Under the pieces are notes generated by a model, which saw only the letters and a list, made by a program, of their open reading frames with translations, did not search any database and had not been told where the DNA came from. A stretch of 64,000 nt of DNA from Terriglobia bacterium. GTDB lineage: Bacteria > Acidobacteriota > Terriglobia > Acidiferrales > UBA7541. Made by a program: the position numbers and the translations under genes. Within the stretch, counting starts at the first letter, position 1. Every line of letters starts with the position of its first letter. The stretch covers positions 1 to 64,000 of the forward strand of contig JAIQEW010000003.1 of the NCBI GenBank assembly GCA_020073605.1, in the 5' to 3' direction. Below are positions 16,582-26,857 of this stretch, piece by piece.

Positions 16582-17592
16582 TCAGGCCTTGGCCAACAAT
16601 CTCTTTACCACATCCGCGTAGATTGTGACCGCATCCGAAAGCTCTCGTTTCGAGATTCGCTCGTCCGCCGTGTGCGCCACATGGATGCTGCCGGGTCCGA
16701 GCAGCAGCGGCTCGCCCCAGCTGCGGCCGAATACCGGAACGTCCGTCGTGTAGGATACAACCGTCGTGGGCATGCCATCGACGCTTTGAAAGCGGATCGG
16801 CGGAATGCACAGAATCTCATTCAACTGCGCGCGCTTGCCGATGGCGCGGGCAAACGCCTCCCGCAGCGGCGCCGGATCGCCCACCAGCCGCACCAGGATT
16901 TCCGCCTTGGCTGCGTCCGGGACCACATTGGGCGCGCGGCCTCCGGAAATTGTTCCGATGTTCATCGTGCACTTGCCGAGCAGCGCGTCCTCCGGAAGTG
17001 GAATTCTTCGGATCGCATCGAGCGCGTCGAGCAGTGCCTCGATGGCCGATTCGCCCAGCTCGGGATAGGCGGAGTGCGCCATCTTCCCGCGTGCGGCGAG
17101 CTCGAATCGCAGCGCCCCTTTCGACGCTAGGGCGAGCTTGTTCTCCGTGGGCTCGCCGTTGACGAGGTACTTCGAGCCGCGAGGCGCGCGCGCCGCCACT
17201 GCAGCCCCCGCGCTATTGCGTTCTTCTCCCACCACGAACAGCAGAGCGAAATTCTTCACGCCCTCGCCGAACAGCTTTTCCGCCGCCGCGACCATCGACG
17301 CGATGATCCCTTTCGCGTCGCACGACCCACGCCCCCAGATGAACTCGGCATCCTCGCGCGAGGGAAAGAATGGCGGCACCGTGTCCATGTGCGTCGAAAG
17401 CGTCACCACCGGCTTGCCCCAAGCCGCCAGTATGTTGAAACGGCCCGGCTCGACCTCCATCCGCTCGACCTGCCCGCCGGAATGCGCCGCGAGCTTCGCG
17501 AGATAGTCCTCCAGATAGGCCGCGACCGCGGCTTCATTGTCGGTGATCGACTCGATATCCACCAGCGCTCGAGTCAGCTCGAAAACATTCAT
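16582..17592 (-). CDS. dapE: M20-family deacylase, probable succinyl-diaminopimelate desuccinylase
   Basis: A 336-aa di-zinc M20 metallopeptidase-type enzyme. Metal ligands and catalytic residues are visible in TLSTHMDTVPPF, WGRGSCDAKGIIASM and GEERNSAG; MAHSAYPELG marks the lid/dimer domain. ArgE, LysK and DapE are hard to tell apart by sequence. Its place at the head of dapE-dapB-dapA-dapD, in a genome using DapD succinylation, supports removal of succinate from N-succinyl-LL-DAP. Start ATG 17592 (MNVFELTRALVDIES) is chosen because the upstream frame is low-complexity. Confidence 0.85.
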   Translation of the reverse strand: MNVFELTRALVDIESITDNEAAVAAYLEDYLAKLAAHSGGQVERMEVEPGRFNILAAWGKPVVTLSTHMDTVPPFFPSREDAEFIWGRGSCDAKGIIASMVAAAEKLFGEGVKNFALLFVVGEERNSAGAAVAARAPRGSKYLVNGEPTENKLALASKGALRFELAARGKMAHSAYPELGESAIEALLDALDAIRRIPLPEDALLGKCTMNIGTISGGRAPNVVPDAAKAEILVRLVGDPAPLREAFARAIGKRAQLNEILCIPPIRFQSVDGMPTTVVSYTTDVPVFGRSWGEPLLLGPGSIHVAHTADERISKRELSDAVTIYADVVKRLLAKA

Positions 17593-17679
17593 CGCTTGCC
17601 TGCTTTTGGGATGGAGCGGAAGGAGAAGGGAAGGACCCGCGAGAGATGCGGCTCGTGTCCTCACTCCTCGATAGCGCTC

Positions 17680-17726
17680 CATCCGTTTTGCAACGGATGA
17701 CAGTGGACAAGCCATTGGGCTTGTCC
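17680..17726. repeat. Two adjacent perfect hairpins upstream of dapE
   Basis: Hairpin one pairs 17680-17687 (CATCCGTT) with 17692-17699 around TTGC. Hairpin two pairs 17705-17713 (GGACAAGCC) with 17718-17726 around ATTG. They lie 88-135 bases upstream of the dapE start, in the 335-base gap between dapE and the DUF486 gene, where no gene was recognised. They could be a leader structure or a terminator pair for genes upstream; neither has a U-tract. Confidence 0.45.
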
Positions 17727-17927
17727 CCCAACCGCCACGATATCAGCTATCGCGTCGATTTCGGCGGAGCAGACTGCCTGAAAAACCCCTTTCACCCGGC
17801 CTCCGAAGCTGCTCGGAACTTCCGGCCCGGCTACTCATGGCCTCCGCACCTCTACCAAGAACGAGTTCAGTTTATCGGCGCGCGGCACCCAAGTCAAGGA
17901 AGCCGCGGCGCAACGGTGACACTCCCG

Positions 17928-18260
17928 TCATGCCCTTCCCCAAAACGCAAACGCCACGGCCGCGAAGAGGAGAACGAACGATACGGCGTAGTTCCACCGC
18001 ACCGGCTCGCCCAGATAGAAGTAGGCGAAGACGACGAAGACCGTCAGCGTGACGGACTCCTGGATGATCTTCAGTTGGTATCCGGTGAAGTGGCCGTAGC
18101 CGATGCGATTGGCGGGCACTTGAAAGCAGTACTCGCCAAACGCGATCAGCCAGCTGACAACGATGGCCTCCATCACGGGCGCGGAGCGATGCTTCAGGTG
18201 TCCGTACCAGGCGAAGGTCATGAACACATTTGAAATCACGAGCAGGATGACGGTGAGCAT
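17928..18260 (-). CDS. DUF486 (DMT-like) small membrane protein
   Basis: A 110-aa protein with four predicted membrane helices. It contains the DUF486 hallmarks FMTFAWYGHLK, WLIAFGEYCFQVPANRIGY and LKIIQESVTLTVFVVFAYFYLGE. The family belongs to the drug/metabolite transporter clan, but its substrate is unknown. The length is normal for the family. It stands alone between dapE and the GAF-domain gene on the same strand. Confidence 0.88.
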   Translation of the reverse strand: MLTVILLVISNVFMTFAWYGHLKHRSAPVMEAIVVSWLIAFGEYCFQVPANRIGYGHFTGYQLKIIQESVTLTVFVVFAYFYLGEPVRWNYAVSFVLLFAAVAFAFWGRA

Positions 18261-18326
18261 GGCCCATCGTAAATCGCGCCTTCCGGCTCAAGCAAGGCTT
18301 GGTTGCGGCAGGAATCGTGTGGGGGG

Positions 18327-18878
18327 CTATTTTCGCGTGCGCAGCTCCCGAGAATACTTCCAGTTCTCGGCCTCCAGGCGCGCCAGCTCGACTTCAGCCC
18401 CCACGAGATACCCGATCACTGAGATCAACTGAATGTCTCTCCGGCTGTGGAAGTGCGGCTGGCGGTGCTGCACGTTGATGACGCCGACGAGCCTTTCACG
18501 GCACATCATGGGCACGGACAGGAACGCCTCGTAGCGGTCCTCCGGAAGCTCGCTGAACGACTGGAAGCGGGAGTCCTCATACGCCTTGCGCGGGATCGAC
18601 ACGGGCTTCTTGTGCTGGGCCACCCAGCCGGTGACGCCCTGCCCGACCTTGATGGCCAGCCGGTCCAGCGAATCGGCATGCGGGTTCTTCGAGGCCCGCA
18701 AAACGAGTTCGCGTCCATCCAGAATGTAAACGAAGCAGGAGTCGCACCTCACGAAGTCCGAAACGAAGCGAACGATGCGCCCCAGCACCTGCGGAAGCGG
18801 AGCGGCGGAGAGGCGTCTTCCGATCTCATGCAAGAAATCTATGTCCTGAAAATCGTCCGGGGCCGGGGTTTCGAGCAT
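18327..18878 (-). CDS. GAF-domain protein
   Basis: A soluble protein of about 183 aa made almost entirely of one GAF domain (about residues 15-165: FLHEIGRRLSAAPLPQVLGR at the start, VGQGVTGWVAQHKKPVSI and FLSVPMMCRERLVGVINV in the core). GAF domains bind small ligands such as cyclic nucleotides or sense redox state. No output domain is fused, so it probably works with a partner. The ATG at 18878 is used; a TTG at 18911 would add 11 residues. It is divergent from lysA. Confidence 0.8.
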   Translation of the reverse strand: MLETPAPDDFQDIDFLHEIGRRLSAAPLPQVLGRIVRFVSDFVRCDSCFVYILDGRELVLRASKNPHADSLDRLAIKVGQGVTGWVAQHKKPVSIPRKAYEDSRFQSFSELPEDRYEAFLSVPMMCRERLVGVINVQHRQPHFHSRRDIQLISVIGYLVGAEVELARLEAENWKYSRELRTRK

Positions 18879-19052
18879 CACTCCCAGTCTAGACAGCGTC
18901 CGGGGATTCAAGCCAATTCAAATTTGCGTTCGGTAGAATCACTTTTGGGAATAGGAATGTATCCGCGGGCCATGGCTTTTCCTCGCAGAATTTGTATGAT
19001 GGTGCGCCATGAATTTCTTGCGGCAGCGCCTGTGCAACGCCGGTCGCTTACG

Positions 19053-20420
19053 ATGACTCCCGGACACAATTCGCCGCGCAGGACCAAGGCCCACCGCAGC
19101 GTGGATCCCACGCAGTACACGCCGTGCTACGCGTATCGGGGAGCCGTGCGGCAGGAGCAGGCGCTCTACTGCGAAGGTGTGCCGCTTGCTCGCATCGCGG
19201 AGGCCGCCGGCACGCCGGCGTACGTGTACAGCCGCGCCAGCATCGAAGCCGCTTACCGGCGGCTCGATCGGGCGTTCGGCTCGCTTCCGCACACGCTGTG
19301 CTACGCGATGAAGGCGAACTCGAATCTTTCCGTGCTGCGCGTTTTCGCGCGGCTCGGCAGCAGCTTCGATATCGTATCCGGCGGCGAGCTCGACAGGCTG
19401 CGCCGCATCGGCGTCGCCGGGAACCGAATCGTCTTTTCGGGTGTGGGAAAGACGCGTGAGGAGATTCGCGAAGCGCTTCGCTATCCCGGAAGAGGTGCAA
19501 AGCGCGGCGGCATTCTGCTTTTCAACGTCGAATCCGCGCCCGAGCTCGATGTTCTGCTCCGCGAAGCGGCACGGCACGTCAAAGCAGGTGGCGCGCGTCC
19601 CTCGGTTGCGATCCGCGTGAACCCCGACGTGCTGGCGGGCGGCCATCCGCACATCGCCACCGGCTCTCATCACCACAAATTCGGCGTGGATTGGCAGGAA
19701 GCGCGCCGTCTTTATCTGGCGCACAGCGATTCTCGCTGGATTGCCTGGCGCGGAATCACGGCGCACATCGGCTCTCAAATCTCGAGCGTGACGCCCTATC
19801 GCCGCGCCCTCACGCGGCTCGCGTCCTACGTGCGTGACCTCGCCCGCAACGGAGTCCACCTCGACTACATCGACATCGGCGGCGGGCTCGGAATCCGCTA
19901 CACCGACGAACCCGCGATCGTCCCCGGCGCCTATGCGCGCGCTCTCGCGGAGATCGTCCGGCCGCTCGGCTGCCGCCTGCTCATCGAGCCCGGGCGAGCG
20001 CTGGTCGGTCCGGCGGGCGTGCTGCTGGCACGCGTTCTTTACGTGAAGGAAAATCGCGGGAAGACTTTTGTCGTGGTGGACGCGGCGATGAACGATCTGA
20101 TTCGCCCGGTACTCTACAACGCCACGCATCCGATCACGCCGGCTGTTCGCACCGCGCGCGCGGCCGCAAAAGCGAAGCGCGTGGACGTGGTCGGCCCCGT
20201 CTGCGAATCCGGAGATTTTCTCGCCCGCGATTGGCCCCTTGCGCCCGTGAAATCGGGCGATCTTCTCGTCATATGGACGGCGGGCGCCTACGGCTTTGTG
20301 CAATCCTCGAACTACAACGCGCGCCGCCGCCCCGCCGAGGTCCTCGTCGAAGGCCGCCGCTTCGCCATCGCGCGGCAACGCGAGAATTACGACGACCTCG
20401 TCCGCGGCGAGCTGCTGTGA
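19053..20420 (+). CDS. lysA: Diaminopimelate decarboxylase
   Basis: A PLP enzyme that decarboxylates meso-DAP to lysine, the last step of the pathway begun by lysC/dapABDE. The PLP lysine is in LCYAMKANSNL, with HHHKFGVD, TAHIGSQI, IDIGGGLGIRY, EPGRALVGPAG and the CESGDFLARD and AGAYGFVQSSNYNARRRPAE active-site stretches. The start is uncertain: ATG 19053 gives 455 aa with about 35 residues ahead of the conserved region, and earlier in-frame ATGs exist but none has a strong ribosome site. The long open frame further upstream is antisense to the GAF gene. Confidence 0.93.
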   Translation: MTPGHNSPRRTKAHRSVDPTQYTPCYAYRGAVRQEQALYCEGVPLARIAEAAGTPAYVYSRASIEAAYRRLDRAFGSLPHTLCYAMKANSNLSVLRVFARLGSSFDIVSGGELDRLRRIGVAGNRIVFSGVGKTREEIREALRYPGRGAKRGGILLFNVESAPELDVLLREAARHVKAGGARPSVAIRVNPDVLAGGHPHIATGSHHHKFGVDWQEARRLYLAHSDSRWIAWRGITAHIGSQISSVTPYRRALTRLASYVRDLARNGVHLDYIDIGGGLGIRYTDEPAIVPGAYARALAEIVRPLGCRLLIEPGRALVGPAGVLLARVLYVKENRGKTFVVVDAAMNDLIRPVLYNATHPITPAVRTARAAAKAKRVDVVGPVCESGDFLARDWPLAPVKSGDLLVIWTAGAYGFVQSSNYNARRRPAEVLVEGRRFAIARQRENYDDLVRGELL

Positions 20421-20432
20421 AGGCCTGAATCA

Positions 20433-21029
20433 ATGCCTCTGTTCCCCGCTTTTCTGAAGGTCGCCGGCCGCCGCTGCCTCGTCGTCGGCGCGGGTCCGGT
20501 GGCGGAAGAAAAGATCGGCGGTTTGCTCCGGGCGGAAGCAGATGTTCGCGTCGTTGCGCCGCACGCGACGCGCCGCATCCGCGATTGGGCGCGCGCGGGA
20601 AGAATCCGCTGGGCCGCGCGCAAATTCCGCGCTTCGGATTTTGCCGGCGTATTTCTCACCGTCGCCGCCACGTCCTCTCCCGCGCTGCACGCGCAAATCT
20701 ACCGGCAGGCCCATCGCCGCGGAGTGTTGTGCAACGTCGTCGATGATCCCGATCACTGCGACTTCTATTACGGCGCGGTTGTCCGGCGCGGCGAATTGCA
20801 GATCGCGATCTCGACCGGCGGGCACAGCCCGGCGCTCGCGCAGCGGCTCAGGAAGCAAATCGAGCGCGACTTCGGCAGGGAATACGCGCGGTGGCTCAAG
20901 GAACTCGGCGCGAAGCGGAAGAAGCTTTTCGCCAAGGCAATCTCTCCGTCTCGCCGCCGCGCTCTGCTGCACCGGCTCGCGAGCCAGGTCTCCTTCGATG
21001 AGTTTCTGCGCCAACGCAAGCGAAAATGA
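20433..21029 (+). CDS. Precorrin-2 dehydrogenase / sirohydrochlorin ferrochelatase-type protein
   Basis: A 198-aa protein matching the N-terminal half of CysG and yeast Met8. It oxidises precorrin-2 with NAD to sirohydrochlorin and may insert iron to make siroheme. The Rossmann motif CLVVGAGPVAEEKIGGLL (about residues 15-32), the FLTVAATSSPALH stretch, the NVVDDPDHCDFYYGAVVRRGELQIAISTGGHSPALA motif region and an all-helical tail are seen. No methyltransferase half is fused. It follows lysA by 12 bases on the same strand. Gene names in use include sirC and the 5' part of cysG, so no symbol is assigned. Confidence 0.9.
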   Translation: MPLFPAFLKVAGRRCLVVGAGPVAEEKIGGLLRAEADVRVVAPHATRRIRDWARAGRIRWAARKFRASDFAGVFLTVAATSSPALHAQIYRQAHRRGVLCNVVDDPDHCDFYYGAVVRRGELQIAISTGGHSPALAQRLRKQIERDFGREYARWLKELGAKRKKLFAKAISPSRRRALLHRLASQVSFDEFLRQRKRK

Positions 21030-21252
21030 GCCTTGCCAATGTTAACGTTCCATAAAGGCCGGCAGGGAAGGCAAAACAAATCAACCAGTTGCGGGGATTC
21101 GGAAGACGAATCGCTTCAATCGATAAATCGACGAAGGCGCACGGCGAACCGTCTGATAGAGTCTCTGCATTCGCCGAAGCGACCGGGTCGCGGCATTCCC
21201 CCCCACCCAAACCTTCCGAGGCCCGGTCGCTCGCCGAACCCCCCAAAGTAGA

Positions 21253-22125
21253 TCAGCCCGAAACCCTCCGGCGCTTTTCCTCCAGCAACGGCCCACCGCG
21301 TTGCGCCGCTTCATTCACGAGGAAACCCATCTTCGGGTGCGCCGGCTCGAAATCCGCTGAAAAACCCTGTTCGCGCAATTCTTCCGACGTCACCGGCCCG
21401 ATCGAGCCCACCAGAATTCGCGCGAGGCCCCGCCGCACCTCATCCTCGAGCTTCATCTCTCGCGCGATCCGCAGCAGATGAAGCACCTGAATCGACGTGG
21501 TGAACAGCGCGATATCGACTTCGCCGCGCGCGATGGCTTCCACGGCGGCCCGCAGCGGTCCCGTATCCTCCGGCAGCGCCCATTGATAGACCGGCACGCG
21601 CGTCACCTGCGCGCCGCGCTCCGCCAGCCCCGCGAGAAGTTCGGGATTCGACGCGCCGTATTCCTGCACGGCGACGCGCCGTCCCTTGAGCGGGAGCGAA
21701 TCGGCTTTTTCGTCGAGCGTGCGCAGCAGGTCTCGCCACGTGTTGGGCTCGGGCGCCGCGAGCGTTACCGGCACTCCCAATTCCTTGAGCGCCGCCACGG
21801 GCTTCGGCCCGCGCGCCACCAAGCCAATCCGCCGAAGCGCCGCCGCGAACTGATCGATCGGGTAAACGGTCTCGACGACACGCGCCAGCGCGCGCGTGCC
21901 TACTCCGGTGAGGAAAATGACGATGTCGAAACCGCCGGCGGCGAGTGTGCGGGCGAAAGCGAGCGCTTCGGTGTTGGATTCGAGGGGAACTTCGCGCATC
22001 GACGGCGCGACGATCGCGCGCCCGCCGTAGTTCTCGATGAGCTTCGCCATTTCCGCGGCGCGGCGGCTCTCGAGCGAAAGCACCCGCAGCCCGCTCAGCC
22101 CGTCCGGCTTGGCTCGCTCTTCCAT
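21253..22125 (-). CDS. hemD: Uroporphyrinogen-III synthase
   Basis: A 290-aa cytoplasmic enzyme that closes hydroxymethylbilane with inversion of ring D to give uroporphyrinogen III. The bilobed HemD layout is visible: first lobe with RVLSLESRRAAEMAKLIENYG and DIVIFLTGVGTRAL, second with GRRVAVQEYG, VYQWALPED and DIALFTTSIQVLHLLRIA, plus ARILVGSIGPVTSEELREQG near the end. This family is poorly conserved, but the motifs and length fit. It begins 6 bases after the purH stop, so the two are probably co-transcribed. Confidence 0.88.
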   Translation of the reverse strand: MEERAKPDGLSGLRVLSLESRRAAEMAKLIENYGGRAIVAPSMREVPLESNTEALAFARTLAAGGFDIVIFLTGVGTRALARVVETVYPIDQFAAALRRIGLVARGPKPVAALKELGVPVTLAAPEPNTWRDLLRTLDEKADSLPLKGRRVAVQEYGASNPELLAGLAERGAQVTRVPVYQWALPEDTGPLRAAVEAIARGEVDIALFTTSIQVLHLLRIAREMKLEDEVRRGLARILVGSIGPVTSEELREQGFSADFEPAHPKMGFLVNEAAQRGGPLLEEKRRRVSG

Positions 22126-22131
22126 CTCGTC

Positions 22132-23703
22132 CTAGTGCCGGAAATGGCGCACGCCTGTGAACACCATCGCCATGCCGAGTTTGTTGGCCGCGGCGATCAC
22201 GTCCGCGTCGCGGACCGAGCCGCCCGGCTGGATCACCGCTGTCGCGCCAGCCTTCCCGGCTTCTTCGACTCCATCGGGAAACGGGAAGAACGCATCGGAC
22301 GCCACGACGCTGCCCTTGAGCGAAAGGCCCGCCGTTGCAGCTTTGATCACCGCGATCTTCACGGAATCGACGCGGCTCATCTGTCCCGCGCCCACGCCCA
22401 CCGCCTGGCCTTCGCGCGCGAAAAGAATCGCGTTCGATTTCACGTGCTTCGCCACTTTCCATGCGAAGAGCAAGGCGCGCCGCTCGGCATCGGTCGGCGT
22501 GCGGTCCGTCGCGACCTTAAGCTCCGCTTCGGTGAGTTCGTGGCGATCCTGATCCTGCACGAGCATGCCGCCCGAGATGGGCTTGAATTGGAGTTCCGCG
22601 GGCACGGCCTCGCGCGGCATTTCGAGCAGGCGCAGATTCCTCTTCGACGCGAATTGTTCGAGCGCGGCCAGCTCGTATCCCGGCGCGACGATGCATTCGA
22701 CGAACAGCTTCGCGACTTCCTCCGCCGTCGCCGCGTCGATTGCCCGGTTGAACGCGAGCACGCCGCCGTACGCCGAAACCGGATCGCATTCGAACGCCTT
22801 CAAATACGCATCGCGCAGCGATTCCTGCTCGGCCGCGCCGCACGGGTTGTTGTGCTTGATGATCGCGACAGCCGGGCGATGGAATTCGGAGACGAGAGCC
22901 CACGAGGCGTCGAGGTCCACCAGATTGTTGTAGGAAAGCTCCTTGCCCTGAAGCTGCTTCGCGCCGGCCAGACCCGCCACCGGCCGCTCCGCGGGAACGT
23001 AAAGCGCCGCAGCCTGATGCGGATTCTCGCCGTAGCGCATTGCCTGGCGGCGTTCGAGCGCGATGTGAATCCGCTGCGGGAGTTTTTCGAGTGCGCCGAT
23101 CTTCACGCCGCCGTTGGCCGCGAGGCGCTCGAGCTCCGTGGCGATCTCTCCGTCGTATCGCGCGGTCCGTGCGTACGCTTTGCGCGCGAGCGCGAGGCGC
23201 GTGGCCAGGCTCAGCTCGCGCTTCTCGCGCAGCTCCGCCCCGACGGCCGCATAGTCGCCCGGATCGGTGACCACTCCCACGCTCTGAAAATTCTTTGCCG
23301 CCGAGCGCACCATCGCCGGCCCGCCGATATCGATGTTCTCGATCAGTTCTTCGGGAGTGACGTCCGGCTTGGCCGCCGTCGCTGAAAACGGATACAAGTT
23401 CACGACCACCAGGTCGATCGGAACGATGGAGTGCTCCGCGACCTGTTTGCGGTCTTCCGGCTTTCCGCGCTGGAAGAGAATGCCGCCGTGCACTTTCGGG
23501 TGCAGCGTCTTCACGCGCCCGCCGAGCATTTCCGGCCAGCCGGTCAGCTCGGCCACGTCGCGCACGGGAATTCCGCTGTCGCGCAGCAGCTTGGCGGTGC
23601 CTCCCGTCGAGACGATCTCGATCCCCAGCGAGGCGAGCCCCCGCGCGAATTCGACGACTCCGGTCTTGTCATAGACGCTGATGAGCGCGCGTTCGATCGC
23701 CAC
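22132..23703 (-). CDS. purH: Bifunctional AICAR transformylase / IMP cyclohydrolase
   Basis: Catalyses the last two steps of purine synthesis: formylation of AICAR and ring closure to IMP. The 523-aa protein has the N-terminal MGS-like cyclohydrolase domain (VYDKTGVVEFARGLASLGIEIVSTGGT, VVVNLYPF, NIDIGGPAMVRSAAKN) and the C-terminal transformylase domain (ALRYGENPHQAA-type motif MRYGENPHQAA, IIKHNNPCGAA, VASDAFFPFPDGVE). It shares AICAR with the his pathway, whose HisF/HisH step produces it. It is transcribed ahead of hemD. Confidence 0.97.
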   Translation of the reverse strand: MAIERALISVYDKTGVVEFARGLASLGIEIVSTGGTAKLLRDSGIPVRDVAELTGWPEMLGGRVKTLHPKVHGGILFQRGKPEDRKQVAEHSIVPIDLVVVNLYPFSATAAKPDVTPEELIENIDIGGPAMVRSAAKNFQSVGVVTDPGDYAAVGAELREKRELSLATRLALARKAYARTARYDGEIATELERLAANGGVKIGALEKLPQRIHIALERRQAMRYGENPHQAAALYVPAERPVAGLAGAKQLQGKELSYNNLVDLDASWALVSEFHRPAVAIIKHNNPCGAAEQESLRDAYLKAFECDPVSAYGGVLAFNRAIDAATAEEVAKLFVECIVAPGYELAALEQFASKRNLRLLEMPREAVPAELQFKPISGGMLVQDQDRHELTEAELKVATDRTPTDAERRALLFAWKVAKHVKSNAILFAREGQAVGVGAGQMSRVDSVKIAVIKAATAGLSLKGSVVASDAFFPFPDGVEEAGKAGATAVIQPGGSVRDADVIAAANKLGMAMVFTGVRHFRH

Positions 23704-23806
23704 CGCCGTGCCTCCCTGATATGCCCGAAGGAAACGAGCGGGTCAGTTTAAGCGTTTGCGAAGAAATGCGAAAGAGGAGTCCTGCGAAATCAGAGGCCTG
23801 CGGAGG

Positions 23807-24481
23807 TCAACTCGAGATGCGGGCTTTCAATTTCACGCGGCCGCTTTCGATATTGACCGTGTACTCCACCTTGAGGCCGCCCTTTTCCTTAAGCTCTTTT
23901 GTCTTTTGCCGGACGAAGCGTTCGAAATCCTTCAGGTTCGGCGTGCTCGATCGTTCTCCGGTCTCCGTGCGCGCCTCGACCAGTTTTTCGTACAGCGCGT
24001 ACACTTTTTCCTTTTCGTGATCCGGATCGGAGAGAGAGAGCGCGAAAGCACTGGACGCCTGCTGCACGGCAGCCGCGCGTTCGGCAGCCTCGGCGGCGCG
24101 GAGATCGAGCGGAAGTGGTGCGATCGGCTTGGGAGGTTCGGCGGTCGGCTCGAGCGCCGCTTTGCGTGCGCGCTCGGCTTCGACGGCTTTGGCGGCAGCT
24201 CCGAAATGGCGCTGTGCCACGCCGCCTTCCTTCTGCATCAGCTTCTTGCGCCACATGTCCTGATACTTGGCGTACGTCTGGGTAATGTTGTTGAGCCGGA
24301 ATCGCTGGCCGTAATTCAGCTCACCCATCCGCTCGTTCGTGCGGCGCATTGCCGTGTCGACACGCCACTGCGTGTCCGCGGGAGGGCGGGGGCGGCCGCC
24401 GCCGAAGAACTGCTCGTACTCGATCTTCAGCGTGCGGATATCCCGCTCGATTTGGGTCAAGTCTTCGTCGACTGTGGGCAT
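23807..24481 (-). CDS. MXAN_5187-like conserved hypothetical protein
   Basis: A 224-aa soluble, highly charged protein. The N-terminal segment IRTLKIEYEQFFGGGRPRPP and the following QRFRLNNITQTYAKYQDMW resemble a domain found in delta-proteobacterial and acidobacterial proteins annotated after M. xanthus MXAN_5187. An Ala/Pro-rich linker (about residues 95-135) separates it from a C-terminal helical part (KVYALYEKLVEARTETGE). No enzymatic motif was seen and its function is unknown. It is divergent from selA, 137 bases away. Confidence 0.65.
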   Translation of the reverse strand: MPTVDEDLTQIERDIRTLKIEYEQFFGGGRPRPPADTQWRVDTAMRRTNERMGELNYGQRFRLNNITQTYAKYQDMWRKKLMQKEGGVAQRHFGAAAKAVEAERARKAALEPTAEPPKPIAPLPLDLRAAEAAERAAAVQQASSAFALSLSDPDHEKEKVYALYEKLVEARTETGERSSTPNLKDFERFVRQKTKELKEKGGLKVEYTVNIESGRVKLKARISS

Positions 24482-24617
24482 AAAGGTTCTGGGACCGGCG
24501 AGATTCCAGCCTAAGGGCGGGGGCCGGTTGCGTCAACTCGGGCGTTCGCGGGCTTGTCGCAAAGGGAAAGCCCGGAGGTTGCACCCCTTCGCGGGCGCGT
24601 GGTCAAATAGGCGTCCC

Positions 24618-26066
<1,449 letters not shown>

Positions 26067-26136
26067 GCGGCGCTCAGGCGCGCAGCCCCAAACCCTTCTT
26101 GCGCCTTACAGCCAAATTCCCTTCGGAGGTGTGACC

Positions 26137-26379
26137 ATGTGGCTGATCTGGACGGTTCTCATCGGGATCATCGCGGGTTGGCTTGCAGGGCAGGTTGTGA
26201 AAGGCCGCGGCATGGGTGTCGTCGTGGACCTGATCGTCGGCATCGTTGGGTCGATTCTGGGCGGCTTTGTATTTGGGCTGTTGGGTCTTGCCGCGTTCGG
26301 GTTGCTGGGGCGCCTAGTGATGTCGTTTGTGGGAGCCGTGATTCTGCTCCTGCTGGTACGCGCGCTCAAGCGCGCGTAG
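26137..26379 (+). CDS. GlsB/YeaQ/YmgE-family membrane protein
   Basis: An 80-aa protein with three hydrophobic helices, beginning MWLIWTVLIGIIAGWLAGQ and containing the Gly-rich DLIVGIVGSILGGFVFG motif typical of transglycosylase-associated GlsB/YeaQ proteins. These are linked to envelope stress, without known activity. The ATG at 26137 is chosen because GGAGG lies 7 bases upstream; a GTG at 26131 would add two residues. Confidence 0.88.
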   Translation: MWLIWTVLIGIIAGWLAGQVVKGRGMGVVVDLIVGIVGSILGGFVFGLLGLAAFGLLGRLVMSFVGAVILLLLVRALKRA

Positions 26380-26404
26380 CTTGTCTGGTAGTGCGCCGAG
26401 GAGA

Positions 26405-26734
26405 CTACTTATAGTGGGTCATGAATAATATCCGTCCATCGAGCTTGGATATCTGGACAGCGGCGGTCCCTCCAACGCAACTCGTGGTAATACCGCCTTT
26501 TCCATCGGGGCAATGTAGAGTCCCCGCAACCGTCCATACGATGTCCTTCAGGCTGGCATGAAAGGGTCTTTCCGACGCAATCTGCTTTTCGCCGTAAACG
26601 GGAATTAGCACAGCCTCCCCTATTTTTACGGCGGTGTCTGAATCAGGAACATAACCAGATTTTGGCGTGTAGCCCTGTCCCGCTGCCACGGCAATTAGCA
26701 AAAGACTACCAAGGAGAGCCACGTAAGTTTTCAT
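26405..26734 (-). CDS. Secreted NTF2-fold (immunity-protein-like) protein
   Basis: A 109-aa protein with a signal peptide ending near AVAAGQ. The mature part (GYVPDSDTAVKIGEAVLIPVYGEKQI, RPFHASLKDIVWTVAGTL, VQISKLDGRIL) resembles the NTF2-fold immunity-protein family, whose members occur both with toxins and alone. No toxin gene is adjacent; the neighbours are a YeaQ-like gene and ubiX. It is probably a stand-alone periplasmic protein. Confidence 0.7.
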   Translation of the reverse strand: MKTYVALLGSLLLIAVAAGQGYTPKSGYVPDSDTAVKIGEAVLIPVYGEKQIASERPFHASLKDIVWTVAGTLHCPDGKGGITTSCVGGTAAVQISKLDGRILFMTHYK

Positions 26735-26857
26735 GCGCCACCTCAGTCTTTGCCAATGATAACACCCCGGGATTAGGCCGCCGTATGCCTCCCAATCGCC
26801 ACTTGGACTCGCCTTGACTTTGCAGAAATCACCCGCCTAGACTCGAAGTTTCGACCC

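Noticed and set aside
18939-20378. 479-aa minus-strand frame opposite lysA
   Set aside because: Antisense to a well-conserved lysA; composition is Arg/Ala/His-rich without motifs.
21478-23385. 635-aa plus-strand frame opposite purH and hemD
   Set aside because: Shadow of two recognised enzymes, with low-complexity Arg-rich translation.
26405-26734. Toxin-immunity pair
   Set aside because: The NTF2-fold protein resembles immunity proteins, but no toxin-like gene adjoins it and such proteins often occur alone.
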